From positions 1 to 64,000 of the forward strand of contig JACKNX010000002.1 in assembly GCA_024234635.1 (NCBI GenBank): a DNA stretch of 64,000 nucleotides. Reading direction: 5' to 3'. Made by a program: the position numbers and the translations under genes. The notes under the pieces were generated by a model, which ran no database searches, was not told where the DNA came from, and saw only the letters and a program-made list of their open reading frames with translations. Positions 33,928-42,951 of this stretch are shown piece after piece; position 1 is the stretch's first letter, and each line of letters begins with the position of its first letter. This DNA is from Pseudomonadales bacterium. GTDB lineage: Bacteria; Pseudomonadota; Gammaproteobacteria; Pseudomonadales; Azotimanducaceae.

Positions 33928-35304
33928 TCAGTCTTTCTCCTCCAACCACAATTCAACGCCCGTACCCCCGCCGACCGGGGTGCTCGTGCGCTGTTGAATC
34001 CAGCGCCGGCGGACCATGATCACCATGCCGGTCAGGGTGGTCAACGAAGCAACGCACGCGGACAGGCCGGCGCCAACAAGCCCAGCCACCGGCACCAGCA
34101 GCAGCAGCGCCAGCAGATACGCGGCCGCCGCAATGGCGGTCAGCCTCAACACCACGCTGGCGTCGCCCATGGCGTACCCGGCCACGCGCAGCACCGAGGT
34201 GCACAAATCGAGCGTTCCCGCGACAAGCAACCAGGTAAGCACAACTGCGGCCGCTACATAGGCATCGCCGGCAAATACACCGAGCAGCCAGTCGCCCCAG
34301 AAGACGCTCACGACGACGAAGACCAGACCGCCCAAAGCCGCGCCCGCGACGGTACGGAGAAGAATCCACACCAGGCCGTCGCCACCGCGATTCCACAACC
34401 GCGTGAAATCCGGAAACAGTACCTGGCGAATCAGTACCGCTGGCGTCTGCAGCACCTGGGACAGCTCACGCGCCAGCCGATAGAGCCCCGCCTCCATCGG
34501 CCCGAGAAATGCTCCCACGACGAGGGTGACAAGGTGCTTTGGCAGAAGATCGAGATTGCTTTGCCAGTAGACGATGCCAGTGAACTTCGCATAACCCGGA
34601 AACGCCTCGCGCCAGTCACTGATGTCGACGTCATGCAGCGTGGGCTGATCCAGTTGCCGGTTCAGTTCGCGCCAGCCACGGAACGTCATGTACAGGTGCT
34701 CCAGACCAAGAGCCAGCCCCCATGTCACGATGAAACCTGTCAGACCCAGCGACTGCCACCAGCAGAACAGCGCACCGACGAACCGCAGCGCGGGCGCGAT
34801 CGCCAGTTGACGGGCCAGCAGATCGAAGCGATTGAACAGCCGCAGCACACCTTTGGCGGTGCCGGTGACACTGGTCAGAAGAAGCAGACTGTAGAGCTGG
34901 GCCATGCCGATAAAAGCCGGATCCCAGCCGAGCAGCCGGCCAGTGACGCCGGCAAGGCCCGCGGCCAGAATCGCCGCCAGCAGCGAGGAGACCACATCGA
35001 CCCGAAGTGACAGCTTCAGCAGCCGCCTGAGGCGAGTCTCGTCCCCTGCGTCAACCGCATCGACACCGTAGCGGATGATCGCCTCGAAAGGTTTGCAGTT
35101 CAGCAGACCCTGCCAGGTGAGCAGATAAGTGTGCAGCAGTATGACCAGACCAAACTGCTCGGGTGCGAGCGCTCTGGCCATGATGGCCGTTGCGACAAGT
35201 CCGAGCACACCAGCGAACGCACGGCCGGCAAGCAGCCGGTTGAGGTTGCCCAAAGCCTTGCGAAGCGTCGAGGGGTTCGGTGTCGGATCTGTCGTTCTGT
35301 GCAC
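33928..35304 (-). CDS. Polysaccharide flippase (Wzx/MATE-MOP superfamily)
   Basis: 458 residues with about 12-14 hydrophobic helices. It begins with NRLLAGRAFAGVLGLVATAI and ARALAPEQFGLVILLHTYLL, the usual start of O-antigen/teichoic flippases, and later has GPMEAGLYRLARELSQVLQT. The family moves undecaprenyl-linked oligosaccharides across the inner membrane. No glycosyltransferases flank it. The GTG start at 35304 has no clear Shine-Dalgarno. It is followed by, and just overlaps, the GMC oxidoreductase gene. Confidence 0.88.
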   Translation of the reverse strand: MHRTTDPTPNPSTLRKALGNLNRLLAGRAFAGVLGLVATAIMARALAPEQFGLVILLHTYLLTWQGLLNCKPFEAIIRYGVDAVDAGDETRLRRLLKLSLRVDVVSSLLAAILAAGLAGVTGRLLGWDPAFIGMAQLYSLLLLTSVTGTAKGVLRLFNRFDLLARQLAIAPALRFVGALFCWWQSLGLTGFIVTWGLALGLEHLYMTFRGWRELNRQLDQPTLHDVDISDWREAFPGYAKFTGIVYWQSNLDLLPKHLVTLVVGAFLGPMEAGLYRLARELSQVLQTPAVLIRQVLFPDFTRLWNRGGDGLVWILLRTVAGAALGGLVFVVVSVFWGDWLLGVFAGDAYVAAAVVLTWLLVAGTLDLCTSVLRVAGYAMGDASVVLRLTAIAAAAYLLALLLLVPVAGLVGAGLSACVASLTTLTGMVIMVRRRWIQQRTSTPVGGGTGVELWLEEKD

Positions 35305-35804
35305 GATTGCATCAGGCGCCGATACAGGCTCAAACCCCGAAGCGTAAAGACCGGCAGTCTAATGACTCCACCACCGCGTTCCAACCACGCCGGCCCACAC
35401 TGCGCCAGCCGACCTTGCCTGCCGACAGGCTGCCACTCCACGCTTCACCACCGCGGCGTTCAACCGCCGCGGATACGCACGCCCCGCAGGTGACGATGGT
35501 GCACACCTGTGCTGGCTCATCCCGCGGGGCAAACCACGACCGCGATCCGGCACCGGGCGGAGCGATCGGCACAAACACCGTCACCGGAAACGCCATCCTC
35601 GTGCAGTCCAGCAGGATGCTGGAAAAGTCCCCCCCGGGCCTGTTTCGACAGTCGTCGGCTTCGCCGACACGCGCCAGATGCTGTATTTGCTGGTCAGCCA
35701 TCCCTGGCTGGCATACCACGCAGCTTTTTCGGCAGCCTGCCAGGCGATTTTTCACACCGGACGGACCTGCTAAGCTCTCTGCCTTTCCGCTCGCAGGAGT
35801 CCCG
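35305..35804. other. 500-bp gap with a repeat copy
   Basis: The region separates the flippase (minus) from an exported protein gene (plus), so both promoters should lie here. A full but diverged copy of the inverted-repeat family occupies 35609-35742. I see no gene in the remainder; open frames here are not supported by codon pattern or ribosome binding sites. Confidence 0.55.
35609..35742 (+). repeat. Structured inverted-repeat element, copy B
   Basis: About 134 bp. The ends are imperfect inverted repeats (CAGGATGCTGGAAAAGTCC on the left, GCTTTTTCGGCAGCCTGCCA on the right). The interior keeps the hairpin GTCGGC-TTC-GCCGAC and the CCATCCCTGGCTGGCATACC block of copy A at 55735-55880. It ends about 60 bp before the next gene's start. 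Confidence 0.7.
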
Positions 35805-36887
35805 ATGCGCCAGTACCTCATGCCATTGCTGCTGTCCGCGGCCGCGGTGGCTATCTCCGTCCCGGCCGCTGCAAAGAGTCGCCATCCGGATCTCTCCGGC
35901 ACCTACAATGTCGCCACGCTGACCCCCCTGCAACGCCCCGCGAAGCTTGGCGATCAGGCGACCTTCAGCGACGAGGAAGCCGCCAAGGTAGCCGAGTACT
36001 GGTCCTCCGCCCTGGCAAAGGATTCCGAGACGAGCGATCCGGACCGGGAAGCGCCACCGGAAGGTGGGGTGCAGGCCGCGGTTGCCGAGTTCGAGGGTGC
36101 GGCCGGCAAAGTCGGTGGGTACAACGCCTTCTTCGTCGATATCGGTACGAGCCCGTTCCGTCTGGATGGCCGGTACCGCACGTCGATCATCACGTCCCCC
36201 GCCAACGGGCGTCTGCCAGCCTTCTCGGCGGCAGGCAAACAGCGCTTCGCCCGGTATCCGCACAAGGCACTCGACCGGCATGAAAACACCGGCGATGCCT
36301 GGTGGATCGACATGCCATTCGGACCGTTCGATCATCCCGAGATGCGGCCTCTTGGCGAACGCTGCCTGCTCGGCTTCGGCTCCACAGCCGGTCCGCCAGC
36401 GCTACCGGTGATGTACAACAACCTCAAGCGCATCGTGCAGACAGACAGTTACGTGATGATCCTCAACGAGATGAATCACGATGCCCGCATCATTCCCATC
36501 GACGGCGCAACCGCCGCGGGGCAACTGCCGCAGTGGCTCGGTAACTCCGTTGGCCGCTGGGACGGGGACACCCTGGTTGTAACCACAACTGATATCCGCG
36601 ACAAGCAGGGCGATTGGCTTGGCTCACCGGCCATGACCGTGGAAGAGCGGTTCTCCCGCATCGATGACAAGACGCTGCGTTATGCGTTTACGGTTGACGA
36701 TCCGGACACGTGGGAAGCGCCCTGGAGCGGGGAGTACCCGTGGCCGGCCACCGATGAGAAGGTCTACGAGTACGCCTGTCACGAAGGCAACTATTCCTTT
36801 GCCGGCATCCTGCGCGGTGCGCGGGTACTGGAAAAGGAAGCCCTGGCGGCAAAGACGGCCGACAGGGGTGCATCGAGCGGCGAGTAG
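35805..36887 (+). CDS. Exported protein of unknown function
   Basis: 360 residues with a signal peptide (MPLLLSAAAVAISVPAAAKS). The mature part begins with HPDLSGTYNVATLTPLQRPA and LGDQATFSDEEAAKVAEYWS, a pattern I have seen in unassigned exported proteins of proteobacteria. PMGPFDHPEMRPLGERCLLG-like and SVGRWDGDTLVVTTTDIRDK segments suggest a mostly beta fold. I cannot assign an activity. The ATG at 35805 has AGGAG five bases upstream. The gene stands alone and converges on ribA. Confidence 0.82.
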   Translation: MRQYLMPLLLSAAAVAISVPAAAKSRHPDLSGTYNVATLTPLQRPAKLGDQATFSDEEAAKVAEYWSSALAKDSETSDPDREAPPEGGVQAAVAEFEGAAGKVGGYNAFFVDIGTSPFRLDGRYRTSIITSPANGRLPAFSAAGKQRFARYPHKALDRHENTGDAWWIDMPFGPFDHPEMRPLGERCLLGFGSTAGPPALPVMYNNLKRIVQTDSYVMILNEMNHDARIIPIDGATAAGQLPQWLGNSVGRWDGDTLVVTTTDIRDKQGDWLGSPAMTVEERFSRIDDKTLRYAFTVDDPDTWEAPWSGEYPWPATDEKVYEYACHEGNYSFAGILRGARVLEKEALAAKTADRGASSGE

Positions 36888-36901
36888 GCGCGCCGCTCCT
36901 T

Positions 36902-37711
36902 TCAGAGGATGTCGTCCTCCGAGAGCTGGTGCCCCCAGCTCCGCTTGGCGTTGAGGTAGCGCTTGTTCCAGGCGCTGACCCCGTGCACGTGTTTCTCGGC
37001 CTTGATGTGATGCAGGCCAAACCTCTCGAGGTCTTCCAGTTTTTTCGGATTGTTGGTGAGCAGGCGCATCGGTGCATCACCTACGAAGTGCAGTATCAGA
37101 GATGCCGCATCGCTGAAATCCCGTGAATCGTCCGGTAGTCCCAGCGACCGGTTGGCTTCGTAGGTGTCCTCGCCGCCGTCCTGCAGCAGGTAGGTTGCGG
37201 CCTTGGCCCACAGGCCGATGCCCCGTCCTTCGTGCCCCGCCATGTAGATGAGATAGCCACCGCGTGGATCCGCCGCAATACGGGCAATCGCGCCGTGCAA
37301 CTGCGGACCACATTCGCAGCGCTCGGAGCCAAACACATCACCCGTCAGGCAGTTCGAGTGCACGCGAACCAGTGGATCGTCGCCAGGTTCACCGATCCTG
37401 AGCACGCTGTTAACGGTCATGAACGACGCCAGATGCGAGAACAGGTGCTGACCGCCACGCTCACGCAATTCACTGGCGAGCGCCTCGACCTGGCCGAGTT
37501 CCGTGCTGCGCACCGCAACAAACCACTGCACTGTCGCCGCGATCGTCGGCAGATGAATCGGCAATGGGATCGGCCCCATCAGGTTGATTGCCCGCGCACC
37601 GGGTGGAACCGGTTGATCGATATCGAGCCGCCGACCATCCAGGTCGATACGCCACAGCTTTCCGGCACTGACCAGATTGGCGCGCACGGTTGGATTCAGG
37701 TAGGTGAACAT
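36902..37711 (-). CDS. ribA: GTP cyclohydrolase II
   Basis: 269 residues, about 70 longer than E. coli RibA because of an N-terminal extension. The enzyme opens GTP to 2,5-diamino-6-ribosylamino-pyrimidinone phosphate, the first step of riboflavin synthesis. The zinc ligands are spaced exactly as in the family: Cys121, Cys132, Cys134 (VHSNCLTGDVFGSERCECG). GHEGRGIGLWAK carries the catalytic Arg, and NRSLGLPDDSRDF and LLTNNPKKLEDLERFGL are conserved. There is no DHBP synthase domain and no other rib genes, so it is not the main rib operon. Its start touches the stop of the LLM oxidoreductase, suggesting a flavin-supply role or a paralogue with a special product. Confidence 0.9.
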   Translation of the reverse strand: MFTYLNPTVRANLVSAGKLWRIDLDGRRLDIDQPVPPGARAINLMGPIPLPIHLPTIAATVQWFVAVRSTELGQVEALASELRERGGQHLFSHLASFMTVNSVLRIGEPGDDPLVRVHSNCLTGDVFGSERCECGPQLHGAIARIAADPRGGYLIYMAGHEGRGIGLWAKAATYLLQDGGEDTYEANRSLGLPDDSRDFSDAASLILHFVGDAPMRLLTNNPKKLEDLERFGLHHIKAEKHVHGVSAWNKRYLNAKRSWGHQLSEDDIL

Positions 37712-38769
37712 CAGATCTTTCCTATCAGCTCCCGCGCCACATCCTCCAGCACCTCGAAGCGAGTGTCGAAATTGGGCAGGATCATGAGTTGATCAAGCCC
37801 GGCAGCCGCAAGTCCCGCCAGGCGCTCACGAAGTGCGTCCGGCGTACCGATGAGCGAACTCGCCTTCAGGACATCGGGCGTAAGAAACTTTTCTTCTTCC
37901 GGCAGCACCCAGCAGTTGTGTCCGCCGTGAATGCGTTGGTGCCGCCTGGCTTCCGGGTAGGACTCGAGCAACGCGGAATAGTCTTCCCAGATTCCGTGCA
38001 GCGCGTTCGGCGGCTGAAACCCGAAGTTGCGCCATTGATCGTAGGCGTAATGCACCGTTGCCATGGCCATGGCGCCGCACTGCGCGCGCACGCGCGCGCT
38101 GTCTTCCGCCTCACCCGGCTCCAGCACGACGACCGTGGACAATGCGGTGATGCGATAGCGGTCAAAATCGAGGTCGCGTCCGGCGTCACGTGCACCACTG
38201 GCGATCATGTGCCGCACGCTGGCCATGGCTGCGGGATGCGCGGCCATGGCAATCACCGCACCGTCGCCATGCTTGCCCGCCAGGGCCAGCGATTTGGGGC
38301 CGAACCCGGAGACGTACATGGGGATTGGTGACTCGAAGTTGACGAATCCCTTGTCCGGCATGATGTGGCGGATGGGTTTGCCCTCCCACATCGCCTCTTC
38401 GCCTGCCAGCAATGGCCGCATGGCTGCCAGATACGCGTCGTACTCGCGCAGCCGGTGAGGCGCCTTGCCCATCACGCGCATGGCGGTATTGCCCGCGCCA
38501 ACGCCGAAGAACGTGCGACCCGGTGCAAGCGCATTGATGGTGGCAATGCCCGCGGCATTCACGGGTGCAGGCCGCGTGCCCGTTACCGCCACACCCGTAC
38601 CCAGATTGATGCGGGAGGTTCGCGATGCCGCCAGTGCCAGCGTGGCATAACAATCCGACCACAACATCTGCGAATCCGCGCACCACGCATGGGTATACCC
38701 CAGCGCCTCCGCGCGCTCGATGTAGCCGATGTCGCCAATGTGAGACGCCACGCAGATACCGAATTCCAT
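37711..38769 (-). CDS. Luciferase-like (LLM) oxidoreductase, F420/FMN type
   Basis: About 352 residues with the LLM barrel: VASHIGDIGYIERAEALGYT, LGTGVAVTGTRPAPVNAAGI, GRTFFGVGAGNTAMRVMGK, and YVSGFGPKSLALAGKHGDG. C-terminal VLKASSLIGTPDALRERLAG is typical of F420-dependent methylene-H4MPT-reductase-like members, but FMN use is equally possible. The ATG at 38769 has GGGAG six bases upstream. It shares a junction base with ribA and so is almost certainly co-transcribed with it. It is not closely related to the LLM protein at 24.6 kb. Confidence 0.9.
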   Translation of the reverse strand: MEFGICVASHIGDIGYIERAEALGYTHAWCADSQMLWSDCYATLALAASRTSRINLGTGVAVTGTRPAPVNAAGIATINALAPGRTFFGVGAGNTAMRVMGKAPHRLREYDAYLAAMRPLLAGEEAMWEGKPIRHIMPDKGFVNFESPIPMYVSGFGPKSLALAGKHGDGAVIAMAAHPAAMASVRHMIASGARDAGRDLDFDRYRITALSTVVVLEPGEAEDSARVRAQCGAMAMATVHYAYDQWRNFGFQPPNALHGIWEDYSALLESYPEARRHQRIHGGHNCWVLPEEEKFLTPDVLKASSLIGTPDALRERLAGLAAAGLDQLMILPNFDTRFEVLEDVARELIGKI

Positions 38770-38898
38770 GCTCAACTCCCGCTACGAATCGCGCCTCACA
38801 GGTCACCCGCGAAGCGAACGCCGGTGGCCTGATACCACCGGAACGACACACCCGGCCCCTGACGCGCCCGGCCAAATCTCTCCCGTGAATCCGCCCTG

Positions 38899-38919
38899 CC
38901 GGTCAGCATGGCTGACCGG
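38899..38919. terminator. Hairpin between the MaoC and LLM genes
   Basis: CCGGTCAGC-ATG-GCTGACCGG is a perfect 9-bp stem with a 3-base loop, flanked by further pairing (CCGCC before, GGCGG after). It lies in the 231-bp gap after the MaoC stop. It may end the acyl-CoA synthetase/MaoC message; no T-run follows. Confidence 0.45.
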
Positions 38920-39000
38920 GCGGCGTTACTGCCACTCAGGAAGTGGGAACGCGCATGCATCCCTGCAGGATGAGGAATCCACGGCAACGCACAAGCGCCC

Positions 39001-39468
39001 TCAGAACACCAGCCGCAGAACCGACTCCGCGACACAGGCCGGCTTCTCGGATCCCTGAACTTCCAGCGTCAGCTCGTTCACGACTTCCAGCATGTTGCCC
39101 TTTACGCTCACTTCCTTGAGCATGCCACGCGTACGCACGAACGAGCCCACGGGTACCGGCGAGGGGAAACGCACCTTGTTCCAGCCGTAATTGATCCCAA
39201 GTTTTGCGCCTTCCACTTTCGGCAGACCAACGCCTTCCCCGCCGGGCAGAAACATCATGATGGACTGCGACAGCTGTCCATGCGCGATCGCCTTGCCAAA
39301 GGGGCCGGATTTGGCGCGCTCGGGATCGACGTGAATCCATTGATGATCCAGGGTCGCATCGGCGAAGGCATTGATCCGCTCCTGGGTTATCTCGAACCAG
39401 TCGGTGGGTGTGCTGGCCTGACCAATTTTCGCGGCCAGTATGGCGCGTGCATTTTCGATCGCAGACAC
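39001..39468 (-). CDS. MaoC-like (R)-specific enoyl-CoA hydratase
   Basis: 155 residues, single hot-dog fold. The catalytic Asp-His pair of hydratase 2 is in DATLDHQWIHVDPERA, followed by KAIAHGQLSQSIMMFLPG. The enzyme adds water to trans-2-enoyl-CoA to give (R)-3-hydroxyacyl-CoA. The GTG at 39468 is supported by AAGGAGA about six bases upstream. It follows the acyl-CoA synthetase gene by 102 bp on the same strand, so ligation to CoA and hydration may be successive steps. Confidence 0.88.
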   Translation of the reverse strand: MSAIENARAILAAKIGQASTPTDWFEITQERINAFADATLDHQWIHVDPERAKSGPFGKAIAHGQLSQSIMMFLPGGEGVGLPKVEGAKLGINYGWNKVRFPSPVPVGSFVRTRGMLKEVSVKGNMLEVVNELTLEVQGSEKPACVAESVLRLVF

Positions 39469-39570
39469 GTTAGTCTCCTTATCCTGATCTTGAGGTTTGA
39501 TTGAATTGTCCCTGCCCCGCCGCGCTCCACGCCAGGCGGACCGCAACAGCCTCAGGGCCTGACATGAATT

Positions 39571-41085
39571 TCAGTTTACGCGACGGTCACGCCCTTCCCA
39601 GAACGGGGCACGCAGCTCCCGTTTCAGGATCTTTCCCGGCCCGGATTTGGGAAGCGGATCGCTACGGATATCAATGGTCTTCGGGACCTTGTAGCCGGCG
39701 ATACGCTGACGGCAGAAAGCGATGATATCCGCGGGATCGACACTCCCATGCTCCGGTCGCGGCACCACCGTGGCGTGCACGGCTTCACCCCAACGTGCGT
39801 CCGGCACGCCGAACGCCGCCGCTTCGAGTACGGCGGGATGCTGGTAGAGCACTTCCTCCACCTCGGTGCAGTACACGTTTTCACCACCGCTGACGATCAT
39901 GTCCTTGCTGCGGTCGACCAGGAAGACATAACCACCTGCATCCATATAGCCCAGATCGCCCGTCCAGTAGGCCCCTTCCTTGAGCACCGCCGCGGTCTGC
40001 TCTGCCTTGTTCCAGTAGCCCATCATGACGTGTGGGCCGCGCACCACCACTTCGCCGACTTCGCCGGTCGCGCGCTCGGCACCATCCGCGCCGAGAATTC
40101 GCACCTCCGAGCCAACGATCGACTGCCCGCAGGAACGGGCGCGGTCGTGTTCGAGCCAGTTCTGCTCATGGCGCAACACGGTGGTCAGCGGTGACAGCTC
40201 GGTGGCGCCGTACACATGCACGAGTTCCGCGGCCGGGAACGCCAGGTGGGTACGGCGCACCACTTCCGTGGCGATCGGCGAGCCACCGTGGGCGATCAGC
40301 CGCACGCTGTCGATACTGCGGGGGCGTGCGAACTGCTCTTCCGCGATGGCGGACAGCATCGTCGGCACGCCCAGTGTCAGGGTCACCTTGTGCTGCTGGA
40401 TGAGGTCCAGCGCCGATGCGGCATCAAAGGCAGCCAGCGTTACCTGGACCCCGCCTGTCCAGATCGAGGCCAGCACGCCGTTCGAACCGGCGGCATGGAA
40501 CAGTGGCGCCATGACCAGTGAAACGTCCGTGTCATCCTGCGGCGCGGCGCTCATCCAGTGATACGTATTGGCGATGAGATTGCGATGACTGAGCATCACG
40601 CCCTTGGATTTGCCCGTGGTACCACCGGTGTAGAACAAACCCGCCAGCGTGGTCTCGGTGAGACCTGCGCCCAGCGGCATGGGCGTTGCGCCGGCCAGAA
40701 ACGCTTCATAGTCCGCGCCAAGACGAATGACGCGTTCCACCCGGTCCGCCAGACCACCCGGGTCCCGGTCCGTAATGAGCACCTTCGTGCCGGAGTCTTC
40801 GATGGCGTACTCGAGCTCCGGCTCCGCGTGCCGCGTGTTCAACGGCACCACGACAAGCCCACAGGCGGGCACGCCGACATAGGTTTCCAGATAGGCGTGC
40901 CCGTTGGCGGCCAAAATGGCCACCCGGTCGCCCGCCGCCAACCCGCTCGCGTACAACGCGCCGGCCAGACGCTCGCAACGTGCGTTGAACTGCCGGTAGG
41001 TGAACAACTGATCGCCGTCCAGGATCGCCGGTCGATCGGCGGCGATCTGCAGGGCGCGACGGAGAGGATCGGCAAACGTCAGCAT
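39571..41085 (-). CDS. AMP-forming acyl-CoA synthetase
   Basis: 504 residues, ANL superfamily. The ATP-binding P-loop is FYTGGTTGKSKGVMLSHRN, then VHVYGATELSPLTT (A5), YWTGDLGYMD (A7), VDRSKDMIVSGGENVYCTEV (A8 hinge), and the catalytic Lys in PKSGPGKILKREL (A10). It activates a carboxylic acid as acyl-AMP and then acyl-CoA. The medium-chain/aromatic acid group fits the length; the substrate is unknown. It is divergent from mtgA and is followed by the MaoC gene. Confidence 0.93.
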   Translation of the reverse strand: MLTFADPLRRALQIAADRPAILDGDQLFTYRQFNARCERLAGALYASGLAAGDRVAILAANGHAYLETYVGVPACGLVVVPLNTRHAEPELEYAIEDSGTKVLITDRDPGGLADRVERVIRLGADYEAFLAGATPMPLGAGLTETTLAGLFYTGGTTGKSKGVMLSHRNLIANTYHWMSAAPQDDTDVSLVMAPLFHAAGSNGVLASIWTGGVQVTLAAFDAASALDLIQQHKVTLTLGVPTMLSAIAEEQFARPRSIDSVRLIAHGGSPIATEVVRRTHLAFPAAELVHVYGATELSPLTTVLRHEQNWLEHDRARSCGQSIVGSEVRILGADGAERATGEVGEVVVRGPHVMMGYWNKAEQTAAVLKEGAYWTGDLGYMDAGGYVFLVDRSKDMIVSGGENVYCTEVEEVLYQHPAVLEAAAFGVPDARWGEAVHATVVPRPEHGSVDPADIIAFCRQRIAGYKVPKTIDIRSDPLPKSGPGKILKRELRAPFWEGRDRRVN

Positions 41086-41227
41086 TGTCCGGGGCTCGTG
41101 CAGCGAAAGACGCGAGTCTCCCAGATCAGCCGCCTGGTGGAAACACCATCGCGGTTACCCTTCCCGGTTACGATGGCGGGCGCAATTGCGCAGCGACCGT
41201 CGGTTCAACCACTGCCACGACTTATCA

Positions 41228-41941
41228 ATGCGAAGCTCCCCGAAGAAGCGTAGCCCCTGGAAACGGCACCTGCTCCGCATGCTGCTGTGGCTGCTGGCGA
41301 GCTGCACGCTTGCGACCCTGGTGCCGGTGCTGTTGCTGCGCTGGCTGAACCCGCCCACTTCCATGGTCATGCTGTTGGACCGTCTCCACGGTGCCGAAGG
41401 CGCGCCGCCGCTCAGGTATACGTGGACACCGTGGTCAACCATTGGCGCCAACGCCAGGCTCGCCTTCGTGAGCGCCGAGGACCAGCGTTTTCCCAGTCAC
41501 TTCGGTTTCGACCTGGTCGAACTGCGCGCCGCAATCAGTGATGGTGACGGCAGCCGGCGCGGCGCCAGCACAATTACCCAGCAGACGGCAAAGAACCTGT
41601 TCCTGTGGACCGGTCGCAGCTGGCTGCGCAAGGGGCTGGAGGCCTGGTTCACCGTACTCATCGAATGCAGCTGGAGCAAACGCCGCATCCTCGAGGTGTA
41701 CCTGAACATCGCACAGACGGGACCTCGCCTGTACGGCATCGCCGCCGCAAGCGAACACTACTTCGGACGCGCCCCGTCGGCTCTCTCCGACCGCCAGGCC
41801 GCCCTCGTCGCCGCCGCGCTGCCGAATCCGGTGCTCTACCGCATCAGTGATCCGTCACCCGCGTTGCTGCAACGACAGCAATGGGTACTGATGCAGATGC
41901 GGCAGCTGGGCGGTACGGCCTGGCTGCGTCAGTTGGAGTGA
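41228..41941 (+). CDS. mtgA: Monofunctional peptidoglycan glycosyltransferase
   Basis: About 237 residues. A single membrane helix (LLRMLLWLLASCTLATLVPV) is followed by a family 51 glycosyltransferase domain. It has the catalytic Glu in VSAEDQRFPSHFGFD, and the conserved GASTITQQTAKNLFLWTGR, SKRRILEVYLNIAQTGPRLY and IAAASEHYFGR. No transpeptidase domain is present. It polymerises lipid II into glycan strands in the periplasm. A TTG at 41186 would extend the protein, but the ATG at 41228 gives a normal N-terminus. Confidence 0.95.
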   Translation: MRSSPKKRSPWKRHLLRMLLWLLASCTLATLVPVLLLRWLNPPTSMVMLLDRLHGAEGAPPLRYTWTPWSTIGANARLAFVSAEDQRFPSHFGFDLVELRAAISDGDGSRRGASTITQQTAKNLFLWTGRSWLRKGLEAWFTVLIECSWSKRRILEVYLNIAQTGPRLYGIAAASEHYFGRAPSALSDRQAALVAAALPNPVLYRISDPSPALLQRQQWVLMQMRQLGGTAWLRQLE

Positions 41942-41971
41942 ACCCTTCGACACACGCCGTCGAACAGGGGC

Positions 41972-42292
41972 TCAGCGAACGCCCTGGCCTTTCCGGGAAT
42001 GACCGTTCTTGCCGAAACCCCGCCAGCCTTCCTGATTGCGCAGTTCCGGGCGCGACAGCGTCATCACGCGCGGACTGTTCTGCGAAACCAGCACATCGGT
42101 ATCGGGTGCATCCATCCCATTGGCTTTGCGAACGTCAATGACGTCCGCTCCCTGCGTGGGTGCGGAGTTGCGATCACCGAAGTGTGTTACGCCTTCGGCA
42201 TCCACCCAGCGAAGAATTTCGCCAGCCTGTGTGTGACCCGTGCTGAGCACGGCCGTTAAAACGAGCGGAAGGGCCAGTGTCCTTGCCTGCAT
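41972..42292 (-). CDS. DUF4124-domain exported protein
   Basis: 106 residues. A signal peptide (MQARTLALPLVLTAVLSTGH) leads into the DUF4124 motif EILRWVDAEGVTHFGDRN. The rest is polar and probably unstructured. DUF4124 proteins are small periplasmic proteins of unknown role. GAGGGGG lies seven bases before the ATG. It converges on mtgA with a 30-bp gap. Confidence 0.8.
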   Translation of the reverse strand: MQARTLALPLVLTAVLSTGHTQAGEILRWVDAEGVTHFGDRNSAPTQGADVIDVRKANGMDAPDTDVLVSQNSPRVMTLSRPELRNQEGWRGFGKNGHSRKGQGVR

Positions 42293-42594
42293 TGCGCGTC
42301 CCCCTCGACGATGGGCAACCTGGAACGCCTGGCTCCGGTCGCCTCTGCTTTTTTATGACGTTGTCACCAGCAATCTGGCCCAACGTGTTGTTTTTGTTGC
42401 CGGTCGTCTTGGCCGACCGGACAATGCTAGGGCATCGTCACCGGGTTTGCGACAGGTACAATACCTGACCAAGTACCCCTTCCGGATTCAGCGACGGTTC
42501 ATCCGGCCGCTGGCAGCGTGAGTGGAACCCGGCGTGGCGAGCTGCCGTGACCGCCGCCGCCACAGATCACTCGCCAGAGGAACAGACAGACACC
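42293..42594. other. 302-bp divergent promoter region
   Basis: The gap separates the DUF4124 gene (minus) and the glycine-zipper lipoprotein gene (plus). A stem CCGGTCG-TCTTGGC-CGACCGG lies near 42400-42420. T-rich stretches (CTTTTTT near 42348, TTGTTTTTGTTG near 42388) are unusual for this sequence and may belong to promoters. I see no coding region. Confidence 0.45.
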
Positions 42595-42951
42595 ATGACC
42601 TACACGCGTGCCCTTCCGCTGGTGTTGGCCAGCCTGCTTGCTGCCTGCACCAGCAAACCAATCGTGGACATGCAGGGCGTCGACCCGGTGCGCTACGAGC
42701 AGGATCTGGCCGACTGCCAGAACTATGCGGACCAGGTCAACGTCGCCGGTAAGGGAGCCACCGGCGCGGCTGTCGGCGCCGCGGTGGGCGCCGCGGTAGG
42801 CGCCATCGTGGGCGATCACCACACTGCCGGTCGTAGTGCCGGGGCGGGTGCCGTGGTGGGAGCAACGCGGGGAACCGCCGGCGGCGTGCGGGAAAAGAGC
42901 GTGGTGATTCGCAATTGCCTCAGGCACCGGGGGTACGTGGTCTACAACTGA
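42595..42951 (+). CDS. Glycine-zipper outer-membrane lipoprotein
   Basis: 118 residues. The lipobox is LLAAC at about residues 15-19 (LPLVLASLLAACTSKP). The centre is a glycine zipper, a membrane-inserting helix (GAAVGAAVGAAVGAIVGD, then AGAGAVVGATRG). A conserved Cys region follows at the end (VVIRNCLRHRGYVVYN), and CQNY before the zipper may pair with it. Such proteins resemble SlyB/OsmB-type lipoproteins and are tied to envelope stress. The function is not established. Confidence 0.82.
   Translation: MTYTRALPLVLASLLAACTSKPIVDMQGVDPVRYEQDLADCQNYADQVNVAGKGATGAAVGAAVGAAVGAIVGDHHTAGRSAGAGAVVGATRGTAGGVREKSVVIRNCLRHRGYVVYN

Noticed and set aside
38770..39000. FMN riboswitch upstream of the LLM-ribA pair
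   Set aside because: I looked for the RFN-type conserved blocks in the gap and saw only a simple hairpin (38899-38919).
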